Positions 6,691 through 13,661 of a stretch of 14,910 nt of DNA are shown here, in pieces. Made by a program: the position numbers and the translations under genes. The notes under the pieces are model-generated. The model did not search any database. It was not told the origin of the DNA and was given only the letters and a program-made list of their open reading frames with translations. Numbering within the stretch: the first letter of the stretch is position 1; each line of letters opens with the position of its first letter. This stretch comes from CAYJFK01 sp964369475 (GTDB lineage Bacteria > Bacillota > Clostridia > Oscillospirales > Feifaniaceae), in assembly GCA_964369475.1 (NCBI GenBank), contig CAYJFK010000059.1, positions 1-14,910 of the forward strand. The letters are read 5' to 3'.

Positions 6691-7919
6691 TATTTTTCCA
6701 CCTTTTTCAAAACGATTACAGCATTATGGCCGCCAAAACCAAGAGAGGTCGACATTGCCATCTCAAGCTTTGCTTCAACTGCGTTGTTCGGTGTGTAGTT
6801 AAGGTCGCACGCTTCGTCTGCCTCTTTGTAGCCTATTGTCGGCGGTACAATGCCATGCTCAAGTGCCATAGCACTTGCAATTGCCTCTACTGCGCCTGCC
6901 GCACCGAGCATATGACCTGTCATAGACTTTGTACTGCTTATGTGCGCCTTGTATGCAGCCTCGCCAAGGGCATTTTTAATTGCCAGTGTCTCTGTCTTAT
7001 CGTTTAGGGGAGTCGATGTGCCGTGTGCATTGATATATAGCTCCATGCCCTCCTCGTAGCCTGCCTCCGCAAGTGCCTTTTTAATGGCGGCGGTTGCACC
7101 TTCGCCCTCGGGGTGAGGAGCCGTTACGTGGTGGGCATCGCATGTATTGCCATAGCCTACGACCTCGGCATATATGTGAGCGCCACGGGATACTGCATTT
7201 TCGTATTCTTCAAGGATCAGTATACCTGCACCCTCGCCCATTACAAAGCCATTTCTTCTCTTATCAAAGGGAACACAGGCCTCTTTGGGGTCTTTTGTTA
7301 GGCTTAGTGCCATACAGTTTGTAAAGCCTGCTATTGCAACAGGGATAACAGATGCCTCTGCACCGCCTGCAATTATAGCATCGCAGTAGCCGTGCTTTAT
7401 CGACCTGTACGCCTCGCCTATTGCATGGGTCGAAGTTGCACATGCCGTAACAACGGGAAGGCACTCGCCCTTTGCATTGTGCTTTATGGCAATGTTACCT
7501 GCCGCAATGTTTGTGATCATCATGGGAACAAGGTATGGCGAAACCTTTTTGGAGCCACCCTCGTTAAAGTTTGTGCACTCACGAACGATAGTACCGATAC
7601 CACCGATGCCAGAGCCGACATAAACACCGAGACGCTCGGGAGTAACGCCCGAAAGGTTTGCATCTTCCATGGCTTCCTTTGCCGCTTTTAGGGCATATAA
7701 AGTGAATAGGTCTGTCTTTCTAACATCGCCCTTTGGCATAAATGTAAGGGGATCGAAATCCTTTACCTCTGCCGCAATTTGCACCTTTTCTTCTGTGGCA
7801 TCGTACTTTGTTATATAGTCGATGCCGCACTTGCCCGATTTTAGACCGTCCCAGTAGGTCGCCAAATCGTTTCCGATGGGAGATACAACCCCCATTCCAG
7901 TTATAACTACCCGTCTCAT
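6690..7919 (-). CDS. fabF: 3-oxoacyl-[ACP] synthase II (KAS II)
   Basis: FabF condenses malonyl-ACP with a growing acyl-ACP. The 409-residue protein starts MRRVVITGMGVVSPIG. The thiolase-fold catalytic triad is visible: Cys160 in TACATSTHAIG, His299 in NAHGTSTPLNDKTE and His336 in STKSMTGHMLGAAG. The ATG at 7919 is preceded by GGAGGA at seven bases. A longer frame begins at a TTG inside that ribosome site and was rejected. It follows the FabX-like gene by four bases and overlaps accB by one base. If unsaturated acyl chains are made here, FabF would be the enzyme that extends them. Confidence 0.97.
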   Translation of the reverse strand: MRRVVITGMGVVSPIGNDLATYWDGLKSGKCGIDYITKYDATEEKVQIAAEVKDFDPLTFMPKGDVRKTDLFTLYALKAAKEAMEDANLSGVTPERLGVYVGSGIGGIGTIVRECTNFNEGGSKKVSPYLVPMMITNIAAGNIAIKHNAKGECLPVVTACATSTHAIGEAYRSIKHGYCDAIIAGGAEASVIPVAIAGFTNCMALSLTKDPKEACVPFDKRRNGFVMGEGAGILILEEYENAVSRGAHIYAEVVGYGNTCDAHHVTAPHPEGEGATAAIKKALAEAGYEEGMELYINAHGTSTPLNDKTETLAIKNALGEAAYKAHISSTKSMTGHMLGAAGAVEAIASAMALEHGIVPPTIGYKEADEACDLNYTPNNAVEAKLEMAMSTSLGFGGHNAVIVLKKVEK

Positions 7920-7923
7920 AATT

Positions 7924-8988
7924 TTATCCTCCAAATTCTGCTTTTAGGCTTTCAAAAACCTCTTTCACAGGAACTATTCTATCTACCATGTAACCCTTTG
8001 CACCAACAAAGGCAAAGCCTGTATTAAAGTTACCTCTGCACGCATTTAGCAGTGCAACCGATATGCAATATGGGCTCTTTTCGGGAACACATGTTCTAAT
8101 GCAGTGGAAGGGACATGCCTTTGGCACTGTCTCGCCGCCCTTAACTCTGTCGAGGAATACCCCCTTGATAGCACGCCCGGGGAGACCGACAGGGCTCTTT
8201 ATTATCATAATATCTTCTTCTTTGCAGTTTACATATGCCTCTTTAAAGGCACGATCGGCATCGCACTCCTCTGTCGCCACAAAGCGTGTCGCCATCTGAA
8301 TGCCATCTGCGCCGAGCTCTAAGAACTTTCTAACGTCCTCGCCTGTGAAAATTCCTCCACCGACAATTAGCGGAATTTTCTTGCCGCAAGCTGCTTCAAG
8401 TTCTGTTACCGCTTCTTTTATCTCTTTAAGTAAATTTTCAAGCGAGTATGCCTCGTCCTCGATTTGCTCGTTTTTAAACCCAAGGTGACCGCCTGCAAGA
8501 GGGCCTTCTATAACAAATGCATCGGGGACATAGGAGTATTTGTCTGTCCAGTATTTGTATATCATCTTGGCAGCTTTTGCCGAGGAAATTATAGGTACAA
8601 GTTTTGTCTTTGTGCCCTCAGGTCTTAGCGAAGGAAGGTTTAAAGGAAGGCCTGCGCCCGAGAAAATAATGTCTATCCCTGCCTCCATTGCCGCCTTGCA
8701 AAGCTCGTCGTACTCTTTTAGTGCAACCATAATGTTAACACCGATAACACCCTTTGTAAGACCCTTTGTCTTTTCGATCTCCTTTATAAGAGATGCAGGG
8801 CTGTTGTACTCCTTACTGCCGTCGAGCAGTGCAACACCTGCCGCAGATAGTGTGCCTACACCGCCCTCGTTTGCAACGGCCGAGGCAAGGCTGCTCATCG
8901 AGATGCCGACACCCATGCCGCCTTGTACTATCGGGGGCGAGATCTCAAGCTCTCCCATTTTTAGTGTGTATTCGTTATAATTTTTCAT
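7924..8988 (-). CDS. FabX-like / nitronate-monooxygenase-family flavoprotein with Cys cluster
   Basis: This 354-residue protein belongs to the FabK/nitronate monooxygenase (2-nitropropane dioxygenase) superfamily of FMN-binding TIM barrels. Visible parts are PIVQGGMGVGIS (19-30), FSGAGLPLNLPS (109-120), EGPLAGGHLGFK (161-172, with the family His at 168), GGGIFTGEDV (210-219) and GIQMATRFVATEEC (229-242). A C-terminal cluster, C292-x3-C296-x3-C300-x7-C308, ends in YCI. From memory, the Helicobacter pylori enzyme FabX has the same GGH block and a similar CxxxCxxxC...YC cluster holding a 4Fe-4S centre. It oxidises and isomerises decanoyl-ACP to start unsaturated fatty acid synthesis. The true FabK is a different gene at 10635-11576 without this cluster. 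Position between fabG and fabF, with a clear AGGGG site, supports a fatty-acid role. A second enoyl reductase or a generic nitronate monooxygenase are the alternatives. Confidence 0.75.
   Translation of the reverse strand: MKNYNEYTLKMGELEISPPIVQGGMGVGISMSSLASAVANEGGVGTLSAAGVALLDGSKEYNSPASLIKEIEKTKGLTKGVIGVNIMVALKEYDELCKAAMEAGIDIIFSGAGLPLNLPSLRPEGTKTKLVPIISSAKAAKMIYKYWTDKYSYVPDAFVIEGPLAGGHLGFKNEQIEDEAYSLENLLKEIKEAVTELEAACGKKIPLIVGGGIFTGEDVRKFLELGADGIQMATRFVATEECDADRAFKEAYVNCKEEDIMIIKSPVGLPGRAIKGVFLDRVKGGETVPKACPFHCIRTCVPEKSPYCISVALLNACRGNFNTGFAFVGAKGYMVDRIVPVKEVFESLKAEFGG
7927..7932 (-). promoter_or_regulatory. ribosome binding site of fabF
   Basis: GGAGGA lies seven bases before the ATG at 7919 and overlaps the stop region of the preceding gene. 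It fixes the fabF start and rejects the upstream TTG at 7934. Confidence 0.8.
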
Positions 8989-9001
8989 TTGTTTAGTCCC
9001 C

Positions 9002-9745
9002 TTACATCGACATGCCGCCGTCTATTTTTATTACCTGCCCCGTTATGTATGAAGCAGCATCGCTCGCCAAAAATGCAACAACCCCTGCAACCTCGGCGGC
9101 AGTTCCTGTGCGCTTTAGCGGAATTTGTGCCATTGCGCTATCAAGCATTCCCTTTTCGGCAAGCTCTTTTGTCATGTCGGTCTCGATAAATCCGGGGGCT
9201 ACCGCATTGCAAGTTACACCCCTCGAGGCAAGCTCTCTCGCCGTCGACTTTGTAAGCCCTATAAGGCCTGCCTTTGCCGCCGCATAGTTTGCCTGACCTG
9301 CATTTCCTACAATGCCTATAACGGAGGACATGTTTATTATCTTGCCGCCCCTTTGTTTCATAAAGACGGTGTAGAGATGCTTTGTCATGTTAAATGCGCC
9401 CTTTAGGCTTACATCTATTACCTTGTCAAAATCTTGCTCTGTCATTTGAATCATGAGCTTATCGACAACAACGCCTGCATTGTTTACAAGCACATCGACC
9501 CTGCCAAAGTCCGACATGATGCTCTTTACCACATCTTTAGTACCTTCAAAATCGGCAACGTCGCACTTGTAAGCCTTTGCGGCAAGACCGAACTCTTCGA
9601 CAGCCTTGCATGTCTCTGTTGCCGCAGCTTCGTTACCTGCGTATACAACCGCTATGTCGTGCCCTGTCTTAGCTAAAGCGTATGCACATTCACGGCCTAT
9701 GCCACGAGAACCTCCCGTTATAACGGCTACCTTTTTATTTTCCAT
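9002..9745 (-). CDS. fabG: 3-oxoacyl-[ACP] reductase
   Basis: FabG reduces 3-oxoacyl-ACP with NADPH. The 247-residue protein is a classical short-chain dehydrogenase. It shows the cofactor loop TGGSRGIG (10-17), NNAG (88-91) and the catalytic Ser141, Tyr154 and Lys158 in SSVIG and QANYAAAKAG. The C-terminal GQVIKIDGGMSM is typical of FabG. The ATG at 9745 shares a base with the fabD stop (TAATG), with AGGAAC upstream inside fabD. The FabX-like gene begins 13 bases after its stop. Confidence 0.97.
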   Translation of the reverse strand: MENKKVAVITGGSRGIGRECAYALAKTGHDIAVVYAGNEAAATETCKAVEEFGLAAKAYKCDVADFEGTKDVVKSIMSDFGRVDVLVNNAGVVVDKLMIQMTEQDFDKVIDVSLKGAFNMTKHLYTVFMKQRGGKIINMSSVIGIVGNAGQANYAAAKAGLIGLTKSTARELASRGVTCNAVAPGFIETDMTKELAEKGMLDSAMAQIPLKRTGTAAEVAGVVAFLASDAASYITGQVIKIDGGMSM

Positions 9746-10647
9746 TAAAGTTCCTCCAATGCCTTTGTCAGTGAGGCGGCATTTTCCACGTTAAAAGCAC
9801 GCACTTCGCTGTTTATCTTCTTCATAAGCCCTGTTAGAGTTTTGCCGGGGCCCACCTCTATAAATGTATCAACTCCGTCTGCTATCATGTTCTCTATTGT
9901 CTTTTGCCACAGTACAGGAGAGACCACTTGACAAAATATCTGCGATACACTCTCGTAGGGCTCTGCCGTGTTGTTTGCGTATATCGGCACGTTTAGTTTG
10001 CCAAGTTCCATATCCTTGTATGTAGCCGACAGCCGCTCTGCCGCACCTTGCATGAAGGGCGAGTGAAAAGCGCCGTTTACAGGCAGTTTCATTGCCTTGC
10101 CACCCTCTGCTTTGACTGCCGCTACAAGATCGTCAGCGCTGCTCTTTGCACAGGACACAACGGTCTGCGTTTCGCAGTTATAATTAACGGGATAGCATTC
10201 TATTTGTCCTTTGCAAATCTCCTCTACCTTGGTTGGCACAAGCCCGAGTACCGCCACCATTGTGCCCTCTGTGCTCTCGGCACAAATTTGCATCTCGGTA
10301 GCACGGCTTACGACAAAGTCGAAGGCGCTGTCTGCACTCATGCCGCCCGCAAAGGATAGTGCCGCAAGCTCGCCGAGCGAAAAGCCTGCCACTACATCGG
10401 GCTTTATTCCCTTTTCGACAAGGGCGGCCGCCGCCGCAAGTCCCACTGTGTATACGGTGGGCTGTGTGTTAATTGTCTTTGCAAGATCTTCCTTTGTTCC
10501 TTCAAAGCAAAGTGCCGTTATGCCTTCTCTCTTGGCCTCTGCCATGTCAAATACCGCTTTTGCGGCAGGAGATACCTCACATAGCTCTTTGCCCATGCCG
10601 CTGTACTGTGCGCCTTGACCTGCAAAAATAAATGCTATTTTCCCCAT
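9745..10647 (-). CDS. fabD: malonyl-CoA:ACP transacylase
   Basis: FabD loads malonyl from CoA onto ACP. The 300-residue protein begins with the family block FIFAGQGAQYSGMGKEL. The nucleophile Ser90 sits in GFSLGE and the catalytic His195 in VNGAFHSPFM. The usual C-terminal EVGPGKTLTGLMKKI is also visible. The ATG at 10647 lies inside the end of fabK (13-base overlap), with GGAGG five bases upstream, so the two are translationally coupled. Confidence 0.97.
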   Translation of the reverse strand: MGKIAFIFAGQGAQYSGMGKELCEVSPAAKAVFDMAEAKREGITALCFEGTKEDLAKTINTQPTVYTVGLAAAAALVEKGIKPDVVAGFSLGELAALSFAGGMSADSAFDFVVSRATEMQICAESTEGTMVAVLGLVPTKVEEICKGQIECYPVNYNCETQTVVSCAKSSADDLVAAVKAEGGKAMKLPVNGAFHSPFMQGAAERLSATYKDMELGKLNVPIYANNTAEPYESVSQIFCQVVSPVLWQKTIENMIADGVDTFIEVGPGKTLTGLMKKINSEVRAFNVENAASLTKALEEL

Positions 10648-11576
10648 GCTGTCCTCCCGAGAAGTTTTGTCGCTTCTTCAAATATACTCTCTATTATCTC
10701 TTTACAGCTCTCCTCTTTCGAAACCATACCGCAAACCTGACCCGACATGATAGTTCCATCTTTCATGTCGCCTTCCTTTGCCGCCTTGCGAAGTGCGCCT
10801 GCGCCAAATGCTTCAAGTTCCTCGTTCGAGACCGAGCTGTCATATTCTTTTTTAAGATATTCCCTTGTGAAAGGATTTTTTATGGAGCGCACAGGATGCC
10901 CGAGCCTTCTGCCCGTTGCCACTGTGTCGATCTCCTTTGCTTTTAAAATTTTGTCCTTGTAGTTTTGATGCACGGTACATTCGTGCGCTACAAGAAAACG
11001 TGTGCCAAGTTGCACACCGACTGCGCCGAGCATAAATGCCGCCGCAACGCCTCTGCCGTCTGCTATGCCGCCTGCCGCAATAACGGGGATGCTAACAGCA
11101 TCTACCACTTGCGGTACAAGCGTCATTGTTGTAAGGTCGCCTATATGACCGCCCGACTCGCCACCCTCGGCGATAACTGCAACGGCCCCTGCTCTCTCGC
11201 ACATCTTGGCAATAGAGACCGACGGCACGACAGGTACTACCTTAATGCCGGCATCTATCCATTCCTTCATGTGCTTTGTTGGAAGTCCTGCTCCCGTTGT
11301 TACAATCTTTACCCCTTCTTCTATAACGACCTTAGCAACCTCGTCCACAAAGGGGCTCATTAGCATAATGTTTACACCAAATGGCTTATCTGTTAGCTCT
11401 TTGGCACGTCTTATCTCGCCTCTTACATAATCAGCAGGCGCATTTGCAGCCGCTATTATGCCAAGACCGCCTGCATTTGAAACAGCGGCCGCCAAGGGTG
11501 CATCGGCAATCCATGCCATGCCGCCTTGGAATATCGGGTATTCAATATTAAAAATATTGCAAATTTCCGTTTTCAT
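10635..11576 (-). CDS. fabK: enoyl-[ACP] reductase II, FMN-dependent
   Basis: FabK reduces trans-2-enoyl-ACP with NAD(P)H through FMN and replaces FabI in many Firmicutes. The 313-residue protein shows PIFQGGMAWIAD near the N terminus, GVNIMLMSPF, TTGAGLPTKHM, and EGGESGGHIGD with the catalytic His at about residue 144, the position known in pneumococcal FabK. VIAAGGIADGRG and GTRFLVAHEC follow. It has no four-Cys C-terminal cluster, unlike its paralogue at 7924-8988. The ATG at 11576 was chosen over an upstream in-frame start at 11636. The upstream one lies within a hairpin, while the chosen one has AAGAGG upstream and gives the normal FabK N terminus. Confidence 0.95.
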   Translation of the reverse strand: MKTEICNIFNIEYPIFQGGMAWIADAPLAAAVSNAGGLGIIAAANAPADYVRGEIRRAKELTDKPFGVNIMLMSPFVDEVAKVVIEEGVKIVTTGAGLPTKHMKEWIDAGIKVVPVVPSVSIAKMCERAGAVAVIAEGGESGGHIGDLTTMTLVPQVVDAVSIPVIAAGGIADGRGVAAAFMLGAVGVQLGTRFLVAHECTVHQNYKDKILKAKEIDTVATGRRLGHPVRSIKNPFTREYLKKEYDSSVSNEELEAFGAGALRKAAKEGDMKDGTIMSGQVCGMVSKEESCKEIIESIFEEATKLLGRTAWGK

Positions 11577-11580
11577 ATAA

Positions 11581-11586
11581 CCTCTT
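11581..11586 (-). promoter_or_regulatory. ribosome binding site of fabK
   Basis: AAGAGG stands four bases before the ATG at 11576 and supports this start over the longer frame starting at 11636. Confidence 0.6.
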
Positions 11587-11612
11587 GTAACACTAAAATT
11601 TAAACGGCACCT

Positions 11613-11641
11613 CACGGGCGATAACTCCTTTATCACCCGTG
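11613..11641 (-). promoter_or_regulatory. strong hairpin in the acpP-fabK spacer
   Basis: A 12-bp stem (11613-11624 with 11630-11641) closes a five-base loop. In minus-strand RNA one pair is G-U, while in plus-strand RNA the same pair would be a C-A mismatch. This favours minus-strand RNA as the folded molecule. No U-tract follows directly. It may protect or release a separate acpP message, or act as an attenuator before fabK. Confidence 0.6.
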
Positions 11642-11651
11642 GGTACTCTTT

Positions 11652-11681
11652 GTTATAAACTCATGTGCGATATTACGGCAA
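11652..11681 (-). promoter_or_regulatory. possible promoter upstream of fabK
   Basis: TTGCCG (11676-11681) and TATAAC (11652-11657) are separated by 18 bases. Only the -10 box is strong. If used, the 12-bp hairpin at 11613-11641 would lie at the 5' end of the fabK transcript. Confidence 0.3.
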
Positions 11682-11688
11682 ATGAGCC

Positions 11689-11710
11689 AACATGCGCCGT
11701 TGTGCATGTT
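11689..11710 (-). promoter_or_regulatory. second small hairpin in the acpP-fabK spacer
   Basis: A perfect seven-bp stem, AACATGC (11689-11695) with GCATGTT (11704-11710), closes an eight-base loop. Together with the stronger hairpin at 11613-11641 it makes this 203-base spacer the most structured gap inside the fab gene run. Confidence 0.4.
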
Positions 11711-11779
11711 AAGCGTATTTTTGCCAGTTTTGTTTTGTTTAATCCCTACAATATCGGTAATGCCAATAGAGAAGGGTTC

Positions 11780-11998
11780 TTATTTCGCCGCTTCTACGTA
11801 GTTAACTACATCGCCAACAGTCTTAAAGTCTCCGCTTACTTCGATTGTAACGCCAAACTCGCCCTCAAGTGTCATTGCAAGCTCTACAACGTCTAAGGAG
11901 TCAAAACCGAGTTCTTCAAATGTTGTCTCCATTTTAACTTCTGCTACTTCAATTCCTCTGTTCTCTGCTATTACCTCTGCGATTTTTTCGAATGTCAT
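11780..11998 (-). CDS. acpP: acyl carrier protein
   Basis: ACP carries the growing acyl chain on a phosphopantetheine arm. The 72-residue acidic protein shows the attachment site GFDSLDVVEL with Ser34, preceded by the usual FEELGFDSL helix start. The ATG at 11998 has GGGAG eight bases upstream. It follows fabH by 19 bases and is followed by a 203-base structured spacer. This would allow more ACP than the downstream enzymes from one transcript. The Sfp-type transferase at 1954-2556 could modify it. Confidence 0.97.
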   Translation of the reverse strand: MTFEKIAEVIAENRGIEVAEVKMETTFEELGFDSLDVVELAMTLEGEFGVTIEVSGDFKTVGDVVNYVEAAK

Positions 11999-12017
11999 GA
12001 TAGTGTCTCCCTTTTTT

Positions 12018-12971
12018 TTAAATTTTTATTATACAAACGCCGGTGGTAAGTCCACCGCCGAATGCGCACAAAGCTATATTGTCTCCCTTGTCAAGCTCTC
12101 CCCTTGCCATCATGTTGGAGAGTGCTATCGGAAGACTTGCCGAGGAGGTGTTGCCGTAATCTTCTAAGTCTACCACAAATTTGCCTTCGCTACCAGCCAG
12201 CATCTTTGTTGCGGCGGCAATTATTCTGCCGTTTGCCTGATGCGGCACGATTGCCTTTATGTCGCCCATTGTAAGTCCGCACTTTTCAAGCGCTTCGGGT
12301 ATGCCCTTTGTTAGCGTGCTGACGGCAAATTTAAATATTGCGCCGCCGTCCATAGATATATAAGGCTTTCTCTTTTTCCTTGTCTCAAAGGGGTTATTGC
12401 CAACAGGGCCGCCCGACACAAGTGCCTCGTCGTCCCCGCTTGCCGTAAGTTTTGAATAGAGCAGTCCGTCGCCCTTTTTAAGCACGGTCGCCGCCGCTCC
12501 GTCTCCAAAGAGGACACATGTCGCCCTGTCTTTCCAGTCTATAATCGAGCTCATAAGCTCTGCCGACACGACGAGCACATGCTCTGCTCTGCCGCTATCC
12601 ATGTATGCCGCCGCTATATCAAGTGCGTATACATAGCCTGTACATGCTGCATTCATGTCAAATGCAGGACATGTTGCGCCGAGTGCCTTTTGCACCATAC
12701 ATGCATGTGACGGGGTATAGTAGTCGCCACCCATTGTGGAAACTATTATTAAATCGAGTTTATCCACTTCGATCCCTGCATTTTCAAGCGCTACCCTTGC
12801 GGCATCTGTCGAAATATCCACAAGACTCTCGCCCGTCGATACATGGCGACTTTTAATGCCCGTTCTCGAATATATCCACTCGTCGCTTGTGTCGAGAAAG
12901 AGCGACAGCTCGTCGTTTGTGACCTGTCTTTTTGGGAAGGCCGTTCCCATGCCAAGTATATTAAAGCTCAT
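12018..12971 (-). CDS. fabH: 3-oxoacyl-[ACP] synthase III (KAS III)
   Basis: FabH starts fatty acid synthesis by condensing an acyl-CoA with malonyl-ACP. The 317-residue protein shows the catalytic triad Cys110 in NAACTGYVYAL, His244 in IVPHQAN and Asn274 in DYGNTSSAS, at the positions known in E. coli FabH. DTSDEWIYSRTGI near the N terminus is another family hallmark. The ATG at 12971 overlaps the end of the regulator gene by 11 bases and has GGAGA upstream; a longer frame from 12989 was rejected. Whether the primer is acetyl-CoA or a branched acyl-CoA cannot be read from the sequence with confidence. Confidence 0.97.
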   Translation of the reverse strand: MSFNILGMGTAFPKRQVTNDELSLFLDTSDEWIYSRTGIKSRHVSTGESLVDISTDAARVALENAGIEVDKLDLIIVSTMGGDYYTPSHACMVQKALGATCPAFDMNAACTGYVYALDIAAAYMDSGRAEHVLVVSAELMSSIIDWKDRATCVLFGDGAAATVLKKGDGLLYSKLTASGDDEALVSGGPVGNNPFETRKKRKPYISMDGGAIFKFAVSTLTKGIPEALEKCGLTMGDIKAIVPHQANGRIIAAATKMLAGSEGKFVVDLEDYGNTSSASLPIALSNMMARGELDKGDNIALCAFGGGLTTGVCIIKI

Positions 12972-13431
12972 CTTCTGTCTCCAATGCAATACTTTTTCCG
13001 AAAAATTCGTTTAACTTAGATACTCCCCTTGAAAGAACTTCTCGCTCCTCCTCGTTCATATCGCCTGCGATCGCTCTAACGAGCACCATGTGAAAGCGCT
13101 GGTGGAGCAAATTTTCCTTTTTGCCGGTCTCTGTTAGCGAAACAAGAACGCTTCTTTTATCAGTGCCGCTCTTTTCTTTTGTTATAAGCTCTTTTCTTTC
13201 GAGCTTATTAACTCCTATTGTAACCGAAGACAATGTTATTCCAAGGTCTTGAGCAATCTCGCCTACGCTCTTGGGTCTGTTGTCGTCTTTTCCGACCGAT
13301 TCAATAAGGTGAAGCTCGCTAAGGCTAAGATATGTACCGTACTTTTTACGCACCGTCATTTCCTCGTATCGCAGTATTCGGCGAAATGTATCAATTAAAA
13401 GTTTGTTAAGTCCTTGTTCAAATGTATCCAT
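12961..13431 (-). CDS. fabT: MarR-family regulator, FabT-like
   Basis: The 156-residue protein is a winged helix-turn-helix regulator of the MarR family. The recognition region spans about residues 55-80 (SVGEIAQDLGITLSSVTIGVNKLERK). The wing contains the family motif DKRSVLVSLTETG (about 91-103). Long helices at both ends fit the dimerisation region. In streptococci and lactococci FabT is the first gene of the same gene order and represses fatty acid genes when bound to long-chain acyl-ACP. An operator-like palindrome covers the predicted transcription start of this gene. AGAGG lies five bases before the ATG. The family call is firm; FabT orthology is inferred from position and operator. Confidence 0.85.
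   Translation of the reverse strand: MDTFEQGLNKLLIDTFRRILRYEEMTVRKKYGTYLSLSELHLIESVGKDDNRPKSVGEIAQDLGITLSSVTIGVNKLERKELITKEKSGTDKRSVLVSLTETGKKENLLHQRFHMVLVRAIAGDMNEEEREVLSRGVSKLNEFFGKSIALETEDEL
12978..12982 (-). promoter_or_regulatory. ribosome binding site of fabH
   Basis: GGAGA stands six bases before the ATG at 12971 inside the regulator gene. It decides the fabH start over the frame opening at 12989 and couples the two genes. Confidence 0.7.
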
Positions 13432-13447
13432 AGTTACCTCTTTAAAT

Positions 13448-13466
13448 TAGTTTGTCAATCTAACTA
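13448..13466. promoter_or_regulatory. FabT-type operator
   Basis: The sequence TAGTTTGTCAATCTAACTA is an imperfect palindrome with six of nine pairs matching around a central base. It resembles the streptococcal FabT box (TTTGAT/ATCAAA core) as I recall it. It starts seven bases downstream of the -10 box, so it covers the likely start of transcription and would give autorepression of the whole operon. Confidence 0.6.
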
Positions 13467-13472
13467 TCAGAG

Positions 13473-13501
13473 AGTATACTCCCATTGGTCACAAAAGTCA
13501 A
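13473..13501 (-). promoter_or_regulatory. main promoter of the fab operon
   Basis: TTGACT (13496-13501) and TATACT (13473-13478) are separated by 17 bases; each box matches five of six consensus bases. It is the best promoter in the window and sits directly upstream of the FabT-type operator and the regulator gene. Confidence 0.85.
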
Positions 13502-13661
13502 TGGATTTTAGTAAAATATTCATATCTTCCTTTTATCACAAATCGATTATAACTATCTACTTTAGAATAAAATGTATTATTTTGACAGGCATTTTTTCTT
13601 TCTCTAATATAAAGGAAGAAAGTGTACATTTTGAGAATTTTTTAAAAAGTTTCTTCTTGAT

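Noticed and set aside
7924..8988. plain nitronate monooxygenase annotation
   Set aside because: The superfamily is right, but the operon position and the four-Cys cluster argue for a fatty-acid enzyme. It is kept only as an alternative.
11577..11636. longer FabK starting at 11636
   Set aside because: The extra residues come from the hairpin spacer, do not resemble FabK, and the ATG at 11576 has its own ribosome site.
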